Positions 25,174 through 35,493 of a stretch of DNA of 64,000 nt are shown here, piece by piece. The position numbers and the translations under genes were made by a program. Where the stretch lies: NCBI GenBank assembly GCA_022376515.1, contig WTXI01000103.1:56009-120008 (forward strand), read 5' to 3'. Position 1 is the stretch's first letter. The number at the start of each line of letters is the position of its first letter. Source of the DNA: Lactifluus volemus. Taxonomy: Eukaryota; Basidiomycota; Agaricomycetes; Russulales; Russulaceae. The notes below the pieces were generated by a model. That model did not search any database, was not told the origin of the DNA, and saw only the letters and a program-made list of their open reading frames with translations.

Positions 25174-25878
25174 TTAGGAATCATCTGTAGCTAGTTCACT
25201 TGCTCGTTCATCAATTTCACGTATGCGATTTCGGATGTCCTTATCCACCTTTGCAGCAATATTTTCACAAATATCCCCAATCTTTGTCCTCACATCATCT
25301 TCTGCTAGCAGCTTCTTTACCTCAGAGTGGTATAATCGATGGGCGGCATCTTTGTAGCTGATGCCATGCATTCTTGCAGAGCCTTGACTTCACCATGGTA
25401 CAGTAGAAGCTCGCGTTCTGTGTGCCCCTAATTGCAGCATAATGAATTGGTTAATTATTGACAATAAAATGTAAGAACAAAGACATACTGGTACCACTGG
25501 GGCCATCACACCAATTGGTGAGATCCAGCCATGTGGGAGATCATCAAGGCATAAAGGCTAGCAGGGCATATGGGCAATGGAGAGATTGATTACCATTAAG
25601 CATGTCCAAGGACAGCAATAACCACTTACCCCACCTGATGCCTGGTCAACACCCATCTCCTTAGCATTGTCAAGTGATTTTTGCATGTGCTCATATTCAT
25701 CAATCAAGAATTGTGGCACCAAGCATTGTTTTCCATCTTCTGTTGTTGCACGCACATAGTCATGAGGTTGAAAGATGTCCTCAATGGAAGAAGTCTTCTT
25801 GGTTAACTCTGTTGAGTTGCTTGGACATTCAGCACTGGCAGTATCCATGTGGAGAGGTAAAGTGATGATAGTGGACAC
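25174..25878 (-). pseudogene. Companion gene 1 of the giant element, unknown protein, probable frameshift
   Basis: Minus-strand exons inferred: 25878 or 25845 to about 25630 (HDYVRATTEDGKQCLVPQFL, DNAKEMGVDQASGG, then donor GTAAGT), a middle exon near 25560-25490 (LDDLPHGWISPIGVMAPVVP), and a last exon from about 25430 (GHTERELLLYHGEVKALQEC) to TAA at 25174. Between LQEC and HGISYKDAAHRLYHSE, near 25378, one base seems missing, so the last exon is read in two frames. The charged C-terminus (VDKDIRNRIREIDERASELA) is probably helical. About 190 aa if whole. No function recognised. It is head-to-head with companion gene 2, about 300 bp apart. Confidence 0.55.
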
Positions 25879-26179
25879 AGGTCACTTCTTCCATCGTGAT
25901 ATACATATATCAGAGTCCATGAGACTATATTAAATAAGCGATCTACCTTGATAGTAGATCTAGTGCGATAATAAGACACGTCAATCCCAATATGGTATAT
26001 GATGATATGAGCGTATACTCACTCGGTTCGAGACATGCAAAGTACTAAAAATGTGTCCATTAAATACATAGAAGGAGGATACATTGGCCTAAAATCTCAT
26101 ACAATAGATATACAATAAAGGCAATGGGAGAAAGGTAAGGAATGTATTAATGTGCGCTTAGACCGGCTAGATCCGGTCC

Positions 26180-28548
26180 GTGAAACCGTCGGCAACGTTC
26201 CCACGCAACGGCGCGACCGGCCCGTTTCACCATCGCTCAAGAAACGCTCAAGACATCGATAACAAGATTTCATCAAACCTCCATCATCACCCTGAACCCA
26301 CCTCTGGATCACTATCAATGTCTGTTGCAGATATCACAGCTAGCCTGCAAAAGTATGAAGAGATTATCCGGGAGGCGGTTGGTAATGGCAGCATCCTAAA
26401 TGTGATGTCAATGCATAGGAAACAGATAGTATGTGTTCATTTACTATTTCTAAGCTCCTTTTTAACCCTTCACATCTTAGTCACATCTATTCAGGCATTC
26501 CAAGACCAAGGATCCGCAGATCAAAGCAGTATTCGACAGATACAACCATATTACAAAGTTTATTCTTGAATGGAAAGTGCATCAGAACAACAACAACTTT
26601 GTAGAGGATCAACGCAGGGCAATCCTGATGTGGGATCAGAACACTCAAATCGGTAATGTCAATTTCTCACCGCTCACATCGAATGAACTCACTAACTGGC
26701 ATAAGGACAACCAGCATCAACAAGGGCACCCCCAGAAACCACTGAAGCAGCTCGAAGTGCACCTATGTCACCTGCTTTACCAGCAAGGTCATCACCACAT
26801 TTATCAGCAGTACCGACGGCACATCATTCGGTACTGCCGACACCTAGTCATCCGACACTGCCGACGCCGAGACATCCGACACTGCCGATGCCGAGTCCGT
26901 CGACACTGCCGACGCCGAGTCTTTCGACACTGCCGACGCCGAATCTTTCGACACTGCCGACGCCTAGTCTTTCGACACTGCCGACGCCTAGTCTTTCGAC
27001 ACTGCCGACGCCGAGTCAGTCGACACTGCCGATGCCGAGTCGTCGACACTGCCGACGCCGAGTCTTTCGACACTGCCGACGCCTAGTCTTTCGACACTGC
27101 CGACTCCAAGTCGTCCGACATTGCCGACGTTACCGACACCGAGTCGTCTGACGTCGCCGACACTACCGCCACAACATTCAACTCATTTGGAACTTTCAGC
27201 GACAGACCCGCGCCACAAGGGTAAGGCTAGGGTGCAGGTGGTGATGACTGTTGCTGAACTCCCTGCACCTGATGGTGACCACGAAGTAGACTCCAACGAC
27301 AATTACAACACAGACGAGGACATGAAAGACCCCACTGGTGAAGAATCGCGTCGCAAAATAGAAGGAACAGGAACATACCATATACCACCTTGTGACTTTT
27401 GCGAAAGACGTGGCCGACTTCGATATTCAGACGAGGACCCGAGGAAGCTTGAACTATGTGAGAAGGCGGCCAATGGGACGTCCTGTGTTAGGTGCATGGA
27501 GCGAAAGTCCAAATGCACTCTTGCCACCCCAAGAGTATCTAAAGCTCGCCAACAAAAAACGCCTGCCCCAAGAGCGTCAAAAAGAAAAGGGAAGCATGTA
27601 GCCCGGAGAAAAGGCAATGACGAGGACGACACTGGCAATGATGAGAACGTGGAGAATGAGGGAGATCCTGCTCCACGAGTGCGGCGAACATCATTGGAAT
27701 ACCAAGCGGCATATGCAAAAGCAGCTTCCGAGGCTGAACTCCATAATAGATTTGGAGAGTCGCATGAATCCGGACATGGTGGTGAGTTGCAATTAGATCC
27801 TTCTGTCTCAAAATATTGAGTGAGATTTGAAGTAAACCCAATTTTCGCCCTCAGAGTGGATGATATCAATCAACAACTTGGTGAGGAAGCCGTGGCCAGA
27901 ATGAAAACGCTCGAGGCTGAGCAGCAACGACTGTCGCTCATGGAGGAGAAGCTTAACACCCTAACTGGGAAACTCGAGAGCATCCTCGAACAAACGTCTT
28001 TGACTGCTAACCAAAACAGCACAACACAACGTTTGGAACGGATGGAGGTAGTCTTGAATTCTCTGAGTGAGAAGGTGGACAAGTTATGTACGTATATCAG
28101 CTCGCACCCTGACGCTGTCCAAGCTACCTCTGGGAGCCCACATGCTGCAGTTCCAGCACCATCTTCTCCACTCTCACAGCCACTATCACCTTTCATGCCT
28201 TCCACAACACTGGAGACATTGTCAGCACGGCCACCAAGCTCCGAGTCACCAAGTTCAGAAAGCCCAGGAGAAGCTGCCCCCAGCCAGGTCACTCGGAATC
28301 CTGCTTACATTGTGACACCCCCTACGCCACAAAGGTCCAGGAGAGTTGGCGAGGCCCCCACTATGTCGTTGGCACCTGTCGTACCATCCCGTAACAGTTC
28401 GACAACGCGAGCACAGTCACAAGGTCATGGTGTGTCGTCATCTGATGGTGCTGGAACTTCTGCAAGTACAGGTAGCCAGGAGACAGGGAAGGGTCAAAAG
28501 CGGAAGGCACAGGGCCGTGATACTGCAGCGCCAAAAAAGCGAAAGTGA
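26180..28548 (+). CDS. Companion gene 2: cysteine-cluster, coiled-coil, nuclear-type protein (4 exons)
   Basis: Exons by splice fit: 26180 (or ATG 26318)-26428, 26481-26652, 26736-27781, 27857-28548; introns 52, 83 and 75 bp. Exon 1-2 encodes YEEIIREAVGNGSI and VFDRYNHITKFILEW, exon 3 a (TLPTPSLS)n tract made by a 24-bp array. A cysteine cluster PPCDFCERRGR...CEKAANGTSCVRCMERKSKC follows at about 27388-27515, then basic stretches. Exon 4 is a coiled coil (MKTLEAEQQRLSLMEEKL), a Ser/Pro-rich region and a basic tail (GQKRKAQ, APKKRK). The Cys spacing resembles fungal DNA-binding clusters but is not a standard Zn2Cys6. One array unit is 23 nt, shifting the frame near 27043; either the gene is broken there or the model is incomplete. 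Probably a nuclear DNA-binding accessory protein; inference. Confidence 0.55.
26840..27135 (+). repeat. 24-bp array inside companion gene 2
   Basis: About 12 copies of ACACTGCCGACGCCGAGTCT plus TTCG-type ends, carrying the TGCCGAC core. One unit near 27030-27055 is 23 nt (CTGCCGATGCCGAGTCG then TCGACA), which changes the open frame. The array is coding in the host gene. Confidence 0.85.
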
Positions 28549-28664
28549 TAGAACGATTTGTAGTGGATAAATGAGACAATGTTACCCAGTAATAAAACCC
28601 ATCTTAGTCACTGTGAGCCTGCATGCACAGGCAGCAGCGGCAGCGGCAACATTGCCGAAGGCAG

Positions 28665-29055
28665 CAGGCAACAGAGGTACTGTCGGCAACAGAAGCATCA
28701 TCGGCAACAGAGGTACCATCGGCAACAGAGGTACCGTCGGCAACAGAGGTACCGTCGCAACAGAGGTATCGTGGCAACAGAGATATCGTTGGCAGCAGTG
28801 GTACCGTCAGCAACAGAGGTACCGTCGCAACAGAGGTACCGTCGGCAACAGAGGTACCGTCGGCAACAGAGGTACCGTCGGCAACAGAGTACGTGGAACA
28901 GAGGTACCGTGGCAACAGAGGTACCGTGGCAACAGAGGTACCACGGCAATAGAGGTACCATTGGCAACAGTGGTACCATCGGCAACGGTGGTACTGTCGG
29001 CAGCAGTGGTAAAGTCGGCAACAGCGGCAGCGTGGTCATCAGGAAGTGCAGCGAC
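28665..29055 (+). repeat. 18-bp array GGTACCGTCGGCAACAGA
   Basis: About 20 imperfect copies downstream of companion gene 2, ending near 29050. Each unit contains CGGCAAC or a variant and a GGTACC palindrome. Open frames through it on both strands are artefacts. Confidence 0.9.
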
Positions 29056-29775
29056 GCCTAGCCGTCACTAGCTTACCCTGTTTCTACATCCTAGCCGGTT
29101 CCTACTATGAATTCGACTTTTCTAGGTGCTCTAGAATTTGTACTAGGTTAAATGCGGTAATAATACTCGTTTTTGAAACGACGTGCAACCTCGTCACTCC
29201 ATTTTTCTCACTCAATTCTCACTCAACCACCACAAAATTTAGCCTACAGTATCTAGTACCATATCTGAATAAATTCCGTGCATTTTTCTGAAAGAGAAAT
29301 TGTGGTGTGCTGTGAAATGAAAATCAGTGCATTTGTCATGCATTTGTCACGCTTGCCGACTGATGAGTCTGAAATTTGGTGTGTGGATAGTAAGAGGCAT
29401 GCACAAGATCGGAAAACGATCTCATGTGTGTGGTCAGTACTGAGGCTGGCATCTCACATGCCACATGCATGGTAGAGGGGGTTGAGGAGGGTTGACATTG
29501 CAAAATGTTCAAAGGCACGTGAGTGGCAACTGCCAAGTTCATGGCCATGGGCCTTGAGTGATGGTGGGGGGCTGCAGGGATGCTGCAATGGGCAGTGTCG
29601 CAGGGTGACCGTCGGAACAGCAGTGGCAGCAGCAACAGCTGGCAAGGGCCACACAGAGTAGGGGGTGAACCTGGGCAATGTAAGCACAAGTCACTGGTGT
29701 CAGCTCTCGACGGATAACACCTAAGCGACTGTAACACCATAAAAAACTGCACGGTACCCCCTCCATGCCAGTGGG
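29056..29775. other. Non-coding region with dispersed-repeat fragments
   Basis: 29165-29350 resembles 22165-22320 and, inverted, the interior of the MITE at 43.2-43.5 kb (CAACCACCACAA, GAATAAATT, AGAAATTGTRGTGTG, TTTGTCAC). 29690-29745 (GTCACTGGTGTCAG ... CACCTAAGCGACTGTAACACC) is an imperfect inverted repeat also seen near 31447-31505 and 34620-34675. No gene. Confidence 0.55.
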
Positions 29776-29789
29776 TAGACGCGAGGTGA

Positions 29790-31297
29790 CATTCCTCCTT
29801 GGTTTCTTACCACCATCATCGTTGCTTTTCCCACGATGCCTTACCCCCCCGTCCTCTGCAAAGAAGACTACCTACAAGCTCACACAGACGCCGAGTCTGG
29901 CGTTCCAGGTGCCCGGGAAGCCCTGGAGACTGCTCGTGCGGTCCTGAAGAATGTGCCCTACGGGGACGAAGCTGCAGGGGAGGCCGCCCTCAAAGCGGCC
30001 CTCCTAGCGGCCACGTCAGCACCTTCCCCTCCCTCCCTGCCCCCCCCTCCCCCGCCCCGGCTACCGCAACCCCCTCGGAAGCGACAACCCGGTTGGCTCG
30101 GTTGTTGGCGGTGGCCAGTGTTCCCCCTCCCTCTCTCTCAGAGGCCCCTCCCCTGTCCCCTACCGGTCAGCAGGACGAGTCTGGCCCATCTAATTCCCAC
30201 GAATTTTACCCTCCTCGGGTTTTTACTGGGACCCCCATTTCTCAGCCCACTTCAACGCCCGCCATGGATACTTTGGACGGCGGGGCAGAGCCCCTTCCCT
30301 CGACTCGCTACTTTCCCCCGGGCAAGCGGCTTGCCAAGAAGAAGGCACTTACTGTGGATGCAGAGCTTTCAATTTTCGACATCTACAACATCTTCCGTCG
30401 TCGCTGGTTCCTTTCCGTGGACCACCTCAAGGCGAACGCCCTCTCGGCTCAAAAGGCCGAGGATGGAAAAATTTCCTGGGTCGAGTTTACTCCCCAGTTC
30501 CACGCTCACCTGGTCAAGTGCGCTGTTGCGCTTGTGCCTCGCCCCATCAAAAAGGTGAAACAGGTGATGTTTGGGTTTATTTTAGAGCTTCTCAACGGCG
30601 AGGGCCCAACGGCCTTCTTCGATCTCACCAAAGGGCAACGGCATCAAACCCGGGCCCAGAAGGAGAAGAAGCGACTTGCACGGAAAAGGAATCGCGCATC
30701 GAGGCGAGAACGCCGGAAGACCGCGGAAGAAGCAGTCGAAGGCCGACCACAACGGCAATGCCAGCAGTGCGGACGCAAGTTCGCCTCGCGCAAAGCCGCG
30801 AAGAGACACCGATGCCCCTTGTCCAAAGAGGCGAGCGGGATGGGTGGGGATGGGAAGGGCAAAGGTAAAGCTGACGCCCCCCCAAAACCGAACAAGCCGA
30901 CCCCCAACACCACTACCGCACCCTCTGCCTCCCTCACTCCCTCAGCCACTACGGCTCTGCAAGCTGCGAAGACGTCGAAGCCAAAAGCGCCCCCGAAAAA
31001 GAAGAAGCCGAAGGCTGCCCCAAAAGCGCCTGAGGCCCCCTCCAGTGCTATAAGAGCGGCTTTTAGTCGACCCCCTGTACACACGATGGCCGGAGAGCTT
31101 GCTTCTGACCAGCCCTACGAGAGTTCCGCGGACAGACGTTCGGAGCGGTTGAACACTGCGAAGAAACGCCAGACGCGCCGCGGGCTGATGGACACTTTAC
31201 GTGACAAGTGAATAGTCTTAGGTAGTAGTTCTGTTAGGACTTTGACACGGTATAGCGGGCGCTCCCCGGAAATCCGTCTAGTTAATAGGAAATGCTT

Positions 31298-31334
<37 letters not shown>
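29790..31334 (+). mobile_element. Retroposed sequence with poly(A) tail and 14-bp target duplication
   Basis: Flanked by the perfect direct repeat TAGACGCGAGGTGA at 29776-29789 and 31335-31348. It ends in 36 consecutive A (31299-31334), begins 46 bp before an ATG, and contains a single ORF and 3' UTR. These are marks of target-primed reverse transcription of a polyadenylated RNA. No reverse transcriptase is encoded. It is either an ORF1-only (half-LINE) element or a processed host retrogene moved in trans. Confidence 0.88.
29836..31211 (+). pseudogene. ORF of the retroposed sequence: basic protein with a CCH-type finger, one frameshift
   Basis: The start ATG at 29836 gives MPYPPVLCKEDYLQAHTDAE and a helical, alanine-rich N-terminus (ARAVLKNVPYGDEAAGEAAL). 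In the C/CCTCC-rich tract near 30030-30060 the sensible frame moves to the one that continues to TGA at 31209-31211, a likely single-base slip. The second part has LSIFDIYNIFRRRWFLSVDH, FVEF-like FTPQFHAHLVKCAVALVPRP, a very basic helix (KEKKRLARKRNRASRRERRK) and a finger-like CQQCGRKFASRKAAKRHRCP near 30760-30820, then Pro/Lys-rich tail ending RGLMDTLRDK. This matches an RNA-binding LINE ORF1 or nucleic-acid-binding host protein. Family not recognised. Confidence 0.6.
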
Positions 31335-31336
<2 letters not shown>

Positions 31337-31348
31337 GACGCGAGGTGA

Positions 31349-31555
31349 GGGGCGAGGGGCGAGGCGGTGACGAAGGTGACAGAGGTGGATGGGCGATGGA
31401 GGTGATACAGGAAGCGAGTGACAAAGGGCCATGCAATAGTGCCAGTCACTGGCGTCAGGCATCCAGACAGTCGCAATAGCGATGCCTGAGTGACCTTGAC
31501 GCCATTGGCCGTCAAAGCATGAACCCCTCTCCTCAGTGCCGGGTTGGATGCAAGA
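31349..31555. other. Older repeat DNA between the retroposed sequence and the gypsy element
   Basis: Continues the host repeat after the 14-bp duplication. Includes CAGTCACTGGCGTCAGGCAT...GCCTGAGTGACCTTGACGCC, an imperfect inverted repeat shared with 34620-34675 inside the nested element. The host continues at 42852. Confidence 0.55.
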
Positions 31556-32035
31556 TGTCACGGTCAGGTCACCGTGGCGTGGTTTCGGTTCTGGGTCGTG
31601 CTGACTAAGCGGAACGACGAAGCGGCCGCAAGGACTAAGGCGCGAAGGTCTAGTCAAGGAGTAGAAGACTTGGCTGTGGCGTGATCCACACAAGTCTTCA
31701 GAGGCTTCACTCAAAGAGGAAGCAGTCTTTCAGAGGGGAAGGGAAAGGGAAGGCTGAACAGTCACTTGTATTGCTCGCTGTATCGACTACCTGAGTTCTA
31801 CAGGAGAATGAGCTTAAGGCCCGTCTCAGAGGTACAAGGGATATATATACTGGAACAGCGGATCGTACTAGAATGTTCAGGGATGTCCCTGTGAATGTGT
31901 AGAAGCATATGGAATCGACCGGAACATTACGGAAGCTAACAGAAGGTGGGAGAATCGTCCGACGTATCGATGAGTAAGAGAAGGAAATTGACGAGTCGGG
32001 GTCACCTGTGACCGTCACGTCACGTTACTGTGACA
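31556..32035 (-). repeat. 3' LTR of gypsy element 1
   Basis: TGTCAC/GTGACA ends. A TATATATA box lies near 31850 (read on minus). The minus-strand polypurine-like AATAAGGGGGTAA lies just upstream, at 32036-32048. Confidence 0.93.
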
Positions 32036-32062
32036 TTACCCCCTTATTAGCGTCTGAAGCTT

Positions 32063-33667
32063 CTAGGTGAAGCGGACACCGAGTCGGGCAGGACGACGAG
32101 TCCTCGTGGGGCAGCGGGTTTTCTCGAGGTTCGGGTGATCGACGGGAACTTTACACGTGAGGCCATGATGGCAATTTCGGTGGGGAATATTGCACTTGTC
32201 TTCGACGTGCCCACATTGACCACAAAATTGGCACTTACGCAAAAAGTGGCAAAATCCCGTGTCGTGGTCCTCGCGTCTGCACCATTCGCAAAACGCTTCG
32301 CGACGTGTGGGTTCCTCTCTCCAGGGATCCTCAAGGATATCCATCCCTTCAAGTCGAACTCTATGGGAGAGACGTGCACCACTACCAAAACCACCACCTA
32401 TGTCGGAGTTGATCATGTGGGTAATGCGAAAGGCGGCATTCGCATTTGCTAAAAGTTCATAGGTGATCCAGGCTTCCTCCTGGTAAGCTAGGAATTTGCG
32501 GCGAAGGTGAGACATGTGGCGTGCCGTCCTTCTCATTTTGCTGATGAATAGGCGGTGACGAATCACCTTAGCCGTCAGGGTTGGGTCTTCCAGTTCTTCC
32601 AGAGCTGCATCGACCAATGGTGAGTGTTTTTCGTCTTCCGCGAACAAGAATCGTTGTTTGCGAGTATACGGGCGTTGGGGGAATCGGGCTCGTGTTGCCC
32701 GTAATGGGCGACAACTCGTAGGGCAGTTCTTTCCCTGAGTTCCCAGCACCGACGGTCCGTCGTCGTCCGTCATATCAATGAGGACGAATGCGGCGGTGGA
32801 CGTTCCATTGCCGTCGGGGACGTTGGGCAATTTCCAATCAGGAAGGATCTGGTTGACGACCCACCCTACTCCTGGCTTGACTCCTGGCTGGGGTCCGTCC
32901 GGCATGGGGGTTCGCAGCATCTCGCGTTGTTCTCTTTCAGCTTCTTCGAGAGCCATCTCGAAGTCGTGGGTAATGAGCGCGTCAACCGCTTCGTCGGAGG
33001 ATGAGATGGGGTCGTTGGACATCGGGGACGTAGGGGAGAGGTCTGGGGTGTTCCCGGGTGGTGTCGTTACGTGGTATGACGGGGTTGATGGGGGTGGTGG
33101 AAAGTCTGAGTGGTACGACGGTGCCGGACTTGCTGGCATTGGTGCGATGGTTCTACCCAGGTGTCGTAGTACTGATTCGGTGATTTCTGTTCGGGGGCGG
33201 AGCATGAGTGGAGGAGGTGAGGGGACCCTTGTTGACCCGACGCTATATCGTGGGTCGGAATGGCCAAATCGCTGTAGTGCTTCCTGAAGAGGGAGGTTCC
33301 ACATATTTGCCCCCTGTAGGATGGACATCGCGTGTTCTACTGCCCATCGGAAGTGGGTAGCTACGGTATGGTCAGGTAATGGGTAGGGGAGATGACCGGT
33401 AATTCTCATCGCCGATCGAGTGGGGAGCCTGTGGAATTCCCGAGTAGCCCCGATGATCGCGGCCTAGTAAGCCATCATGATGTACCTATTGCCATTCGGT
33501 TCGTCTGTAGCATTGAAAGCTGCTACTGGCATCCTCTGGCGATGGATGGGTTCAAGGGTTCCTCCTTCAGTGACTTCGAGGTCGACGCTGAAGTCGGGAG
33601 GTGGTGAGAGAGGTAGGGGAGCATCGGTAGTGACTGGAGAGGTAGCAGGGGAAGAGGTAGAGGACAT
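32063..33667 (-). pseudogene. Third ORF of gypsy element 1: CCHC/CxxC-cluster protein, one stop
   Basis: 534 codons from ATG 33667 to TGA at 32063, with in-frame TAG at 33464-33466 after MMAY. Lies downstream of pol, where env would lie in an errantivirus, but has no signal peptide or membrane segment. The N-terminal and central parts are Pro/Ser-rich and acidic. The C-terminus has a cysteine/histidine cluster: CEWCRREDHDTGFCHFLRKC followed by QFCGQCGHVEDKC and NCHHGLTC, like tandem zinc knuckles. This suggests RNA or nucleoprotein binding, a second Gag-like role, rather than an envelope. Inference only. Confidence 0.75.
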
Positions 33668-33743
33668 GTTTCTATACGTTGTAAGTCTGACTAGGTGGAT
33701 GGAGTAGTGGGATGGGGAATGTTCGGTGGAGTGAGAGTTGTTT
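33668..33743. other. Pol-ORF3 junction
   Basis: 76 bp between the pol stop (33744-33746) and the ORF3 start codon. ORF3 lies one frame away from pol (coordinate 1 versus 2 modulo 3). No splice acceptor was assigned. How ORF3 is expressed is unknown. Confidence 0.4.
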
Positions 33744-33980
33744 TTATACTTCTGGTCGTCCAGCCGTAGCGGAGTTTCGATAGTATTCTTTGAGGAGTTC
33801 TGGGGCGTCTAGGTCCTTGTGTTTGACCCAGGTGTTGTCGGAGTTCGGATATCCTTTCCAATGGACAAGGTATTGGAGTCCTCCTCCTCTGCCCTTTCGC
33901 TTCTTCACATCTAGTATCGCATCGATTTCGTATTCTTCTTCACTCTTATCGATGATCGGTGGTGGTCGTGCAAACGGCGT

Positions 33981-35493
33981 TAGACTGTCCGGGGGCCGGG
34001 CCGGCCCTCGTTGGCCCTAGGGCCGGGCCAGCACCAGGGTGGCCCTGCCCTTATTTCCAGGGCCAGGGCCGGAGAGTTTTGCGACCGGCCCTTAGGGTCG
34101 GCCCTAGGGCCGGCCCTGCCCTGGCTACCCTAAACAGGGCGGTGTGGCAGCGGGGAGGGGGGCTTGCTGCGGGCGTGCAGAACAGTGGTGTGGGTGGTGT
34201 CGGGAACAGTGCAAGGACTGCGACGGCGGAATCGGGGCGGCGACGGCGGCGTCGGGACAGCAACCGCTGTGTGGACCGCAACGGTCGCATCTGGAACTGC
34301 GGTGGCGGGACAGCAACCGCTGCATCAGGCAGCAACGGCCGCGTTGGGAACAGCGGCGGCGAGGGGGGAGATGGTAGGGGCGGCACCATCAGGACAGCAA
34401 CCACTGTGTGGGCCGCAACGGTCGCGTCTGGAACGGCGGCGGCAGGACAGCAACCTCTGCGTTGGGACAGCAACGGCCGCGTTGGGAACGGCGGCGGCGA
34501 GGGGGGCGGCACACTGCGTTGGGACAGCAACTGCCACGTTGGGAATGGCGGCGGGCGAAGGGGGAGATGGCAGGTGCGGCACAGAGTGGAGGGGACCCGC
34601 GCACGCCATAGCACGAGTCACTGGCGTCAGGGGCTCGGACGGTCGCAACAGCGACGCCTGAGCGACCGTGACGCCAATAGACTGTCTACGGGTGGGTGCA
34701 GGGACATCCCTCGAAGGAGATGCAGGAGGGGAAAAGGAAATAAGAAATTAAAGAAAGATTAGTTGTGAAAAGTCAAAAAAAAGAACATGACACACCAATG
34801 GACCAAGCTAACAGGCTACGGCAGTGGTAGCGGCGACGAGGAGGTGTCGCGATGATGGCACCAAGAGAAGGCGGCGGCACCAGAGGGCGGGGCGACAGAA
34901 GAGCCCGAGGATGCGAGGCGTGAGACGGGGCGATGGCGGCGACAGAGAAGGCGACAGAGAAGGCGCGAGAGAAGGGAGGGCAAAGACAGAGGTAATGGTG
35001 GAAAACGAGAGTGGGCACGGGCACAGCGACTCGGGGCGAGGGAGCGGATCACAAGGCAAGCGCGAGAGTTCAACATGTTGAAAAAGTAAATCTGGGCGCG
35101 GACTGAGGCAAGTCAACAGTTTAAGAGAAGCTATGGAGGAAAAATATATTGAGCTTGGATGGTGTAATGGTAAAGATGTCATCAGCTCCAATTTTTGTGT
35201 GCAGTGGTTGAGAGTTCGAATCCCGGGTTGTGCAATTATCAGAAGGGAGCCTGTGAGTTGATTATGTGATCAAGTGTGAGAAAGTTTTACCAGAACCAAT
35301 TAATTAACTAAATAGTTTTTTTAAGGGGTGGGGCCGGGTCGGCCCTGGGCCGGCCCCGGGTCGGGCCAGGGCCAGCCAATGCTGGCCCTTTAAGGGCCAG
35401 GGCCAACTGCAGGGCGGACCGGCCCTGAGGGCCAGGGTCAGGGCCGGGCAAAATGGGGGGGGCCATGGCCCGGACCGGCCCCCGGACAGTCTA
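33981..35493. mobile_element. Non-autonomous TIR element (hAT-like) inside the pol chromodomain linker
   Basis: Ends TAGACTGTCCGGGGGCCGG (left) and its inverse at 35493, 8-bp target duplication AACGGCGT at 33973-33980 and 35494-35501. Subterminal GGCCCTAGGGCCGG-type palindromes are present at both ends. The interior is GC-rich triplet-like repeats (34150-34610) and contains no transposase. The 8-bp duplication and short inverted repeats fit hAT, though the terminal consensus is only partly matched, so class is an inference. Confidence 0.88.
35150..35240 (+). other. tRNA-like relic with pol III A and B boxes
   Basis: TGGTGTAATGG (A-box fit TRGYNNANNGG) at about 35159-35169 and GAGTTCGAATCCCGG (B-box) at about 35211-35225, spaced as in a tRNA. 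Acceptor and T stems do not pair well, so this is not a working tRNA; more likely a SINE fragment carried in the TIR element. Confidence 0.5.

Noticed and set aside
31707..32018. 103-codon minus-strand open frame, repeated at 42523-42834
   Set aside because: Lies entirely in the LTR of gypsy element 1 and is present twice for that reason only.
32063..33667. Envelope gene of an errantivirus-like element
   Set aside because: Position fits, but there is no signal peptide, membrane segment or furin-like site, and the C-terminus is a Cys/His nucleic-acid-binding type cluster.
34144..34762. Overlapping 100-267 codon frames in the GC-rich interior of the nested TIR element
   Set aside because: Triplet-like repeat composition opens several frames on both strands. 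No domain and no frame preference.
35150..35240. Functional tRNA gene
   Set aside because: A and B boxes are present but acceptor and T stems do not pair.
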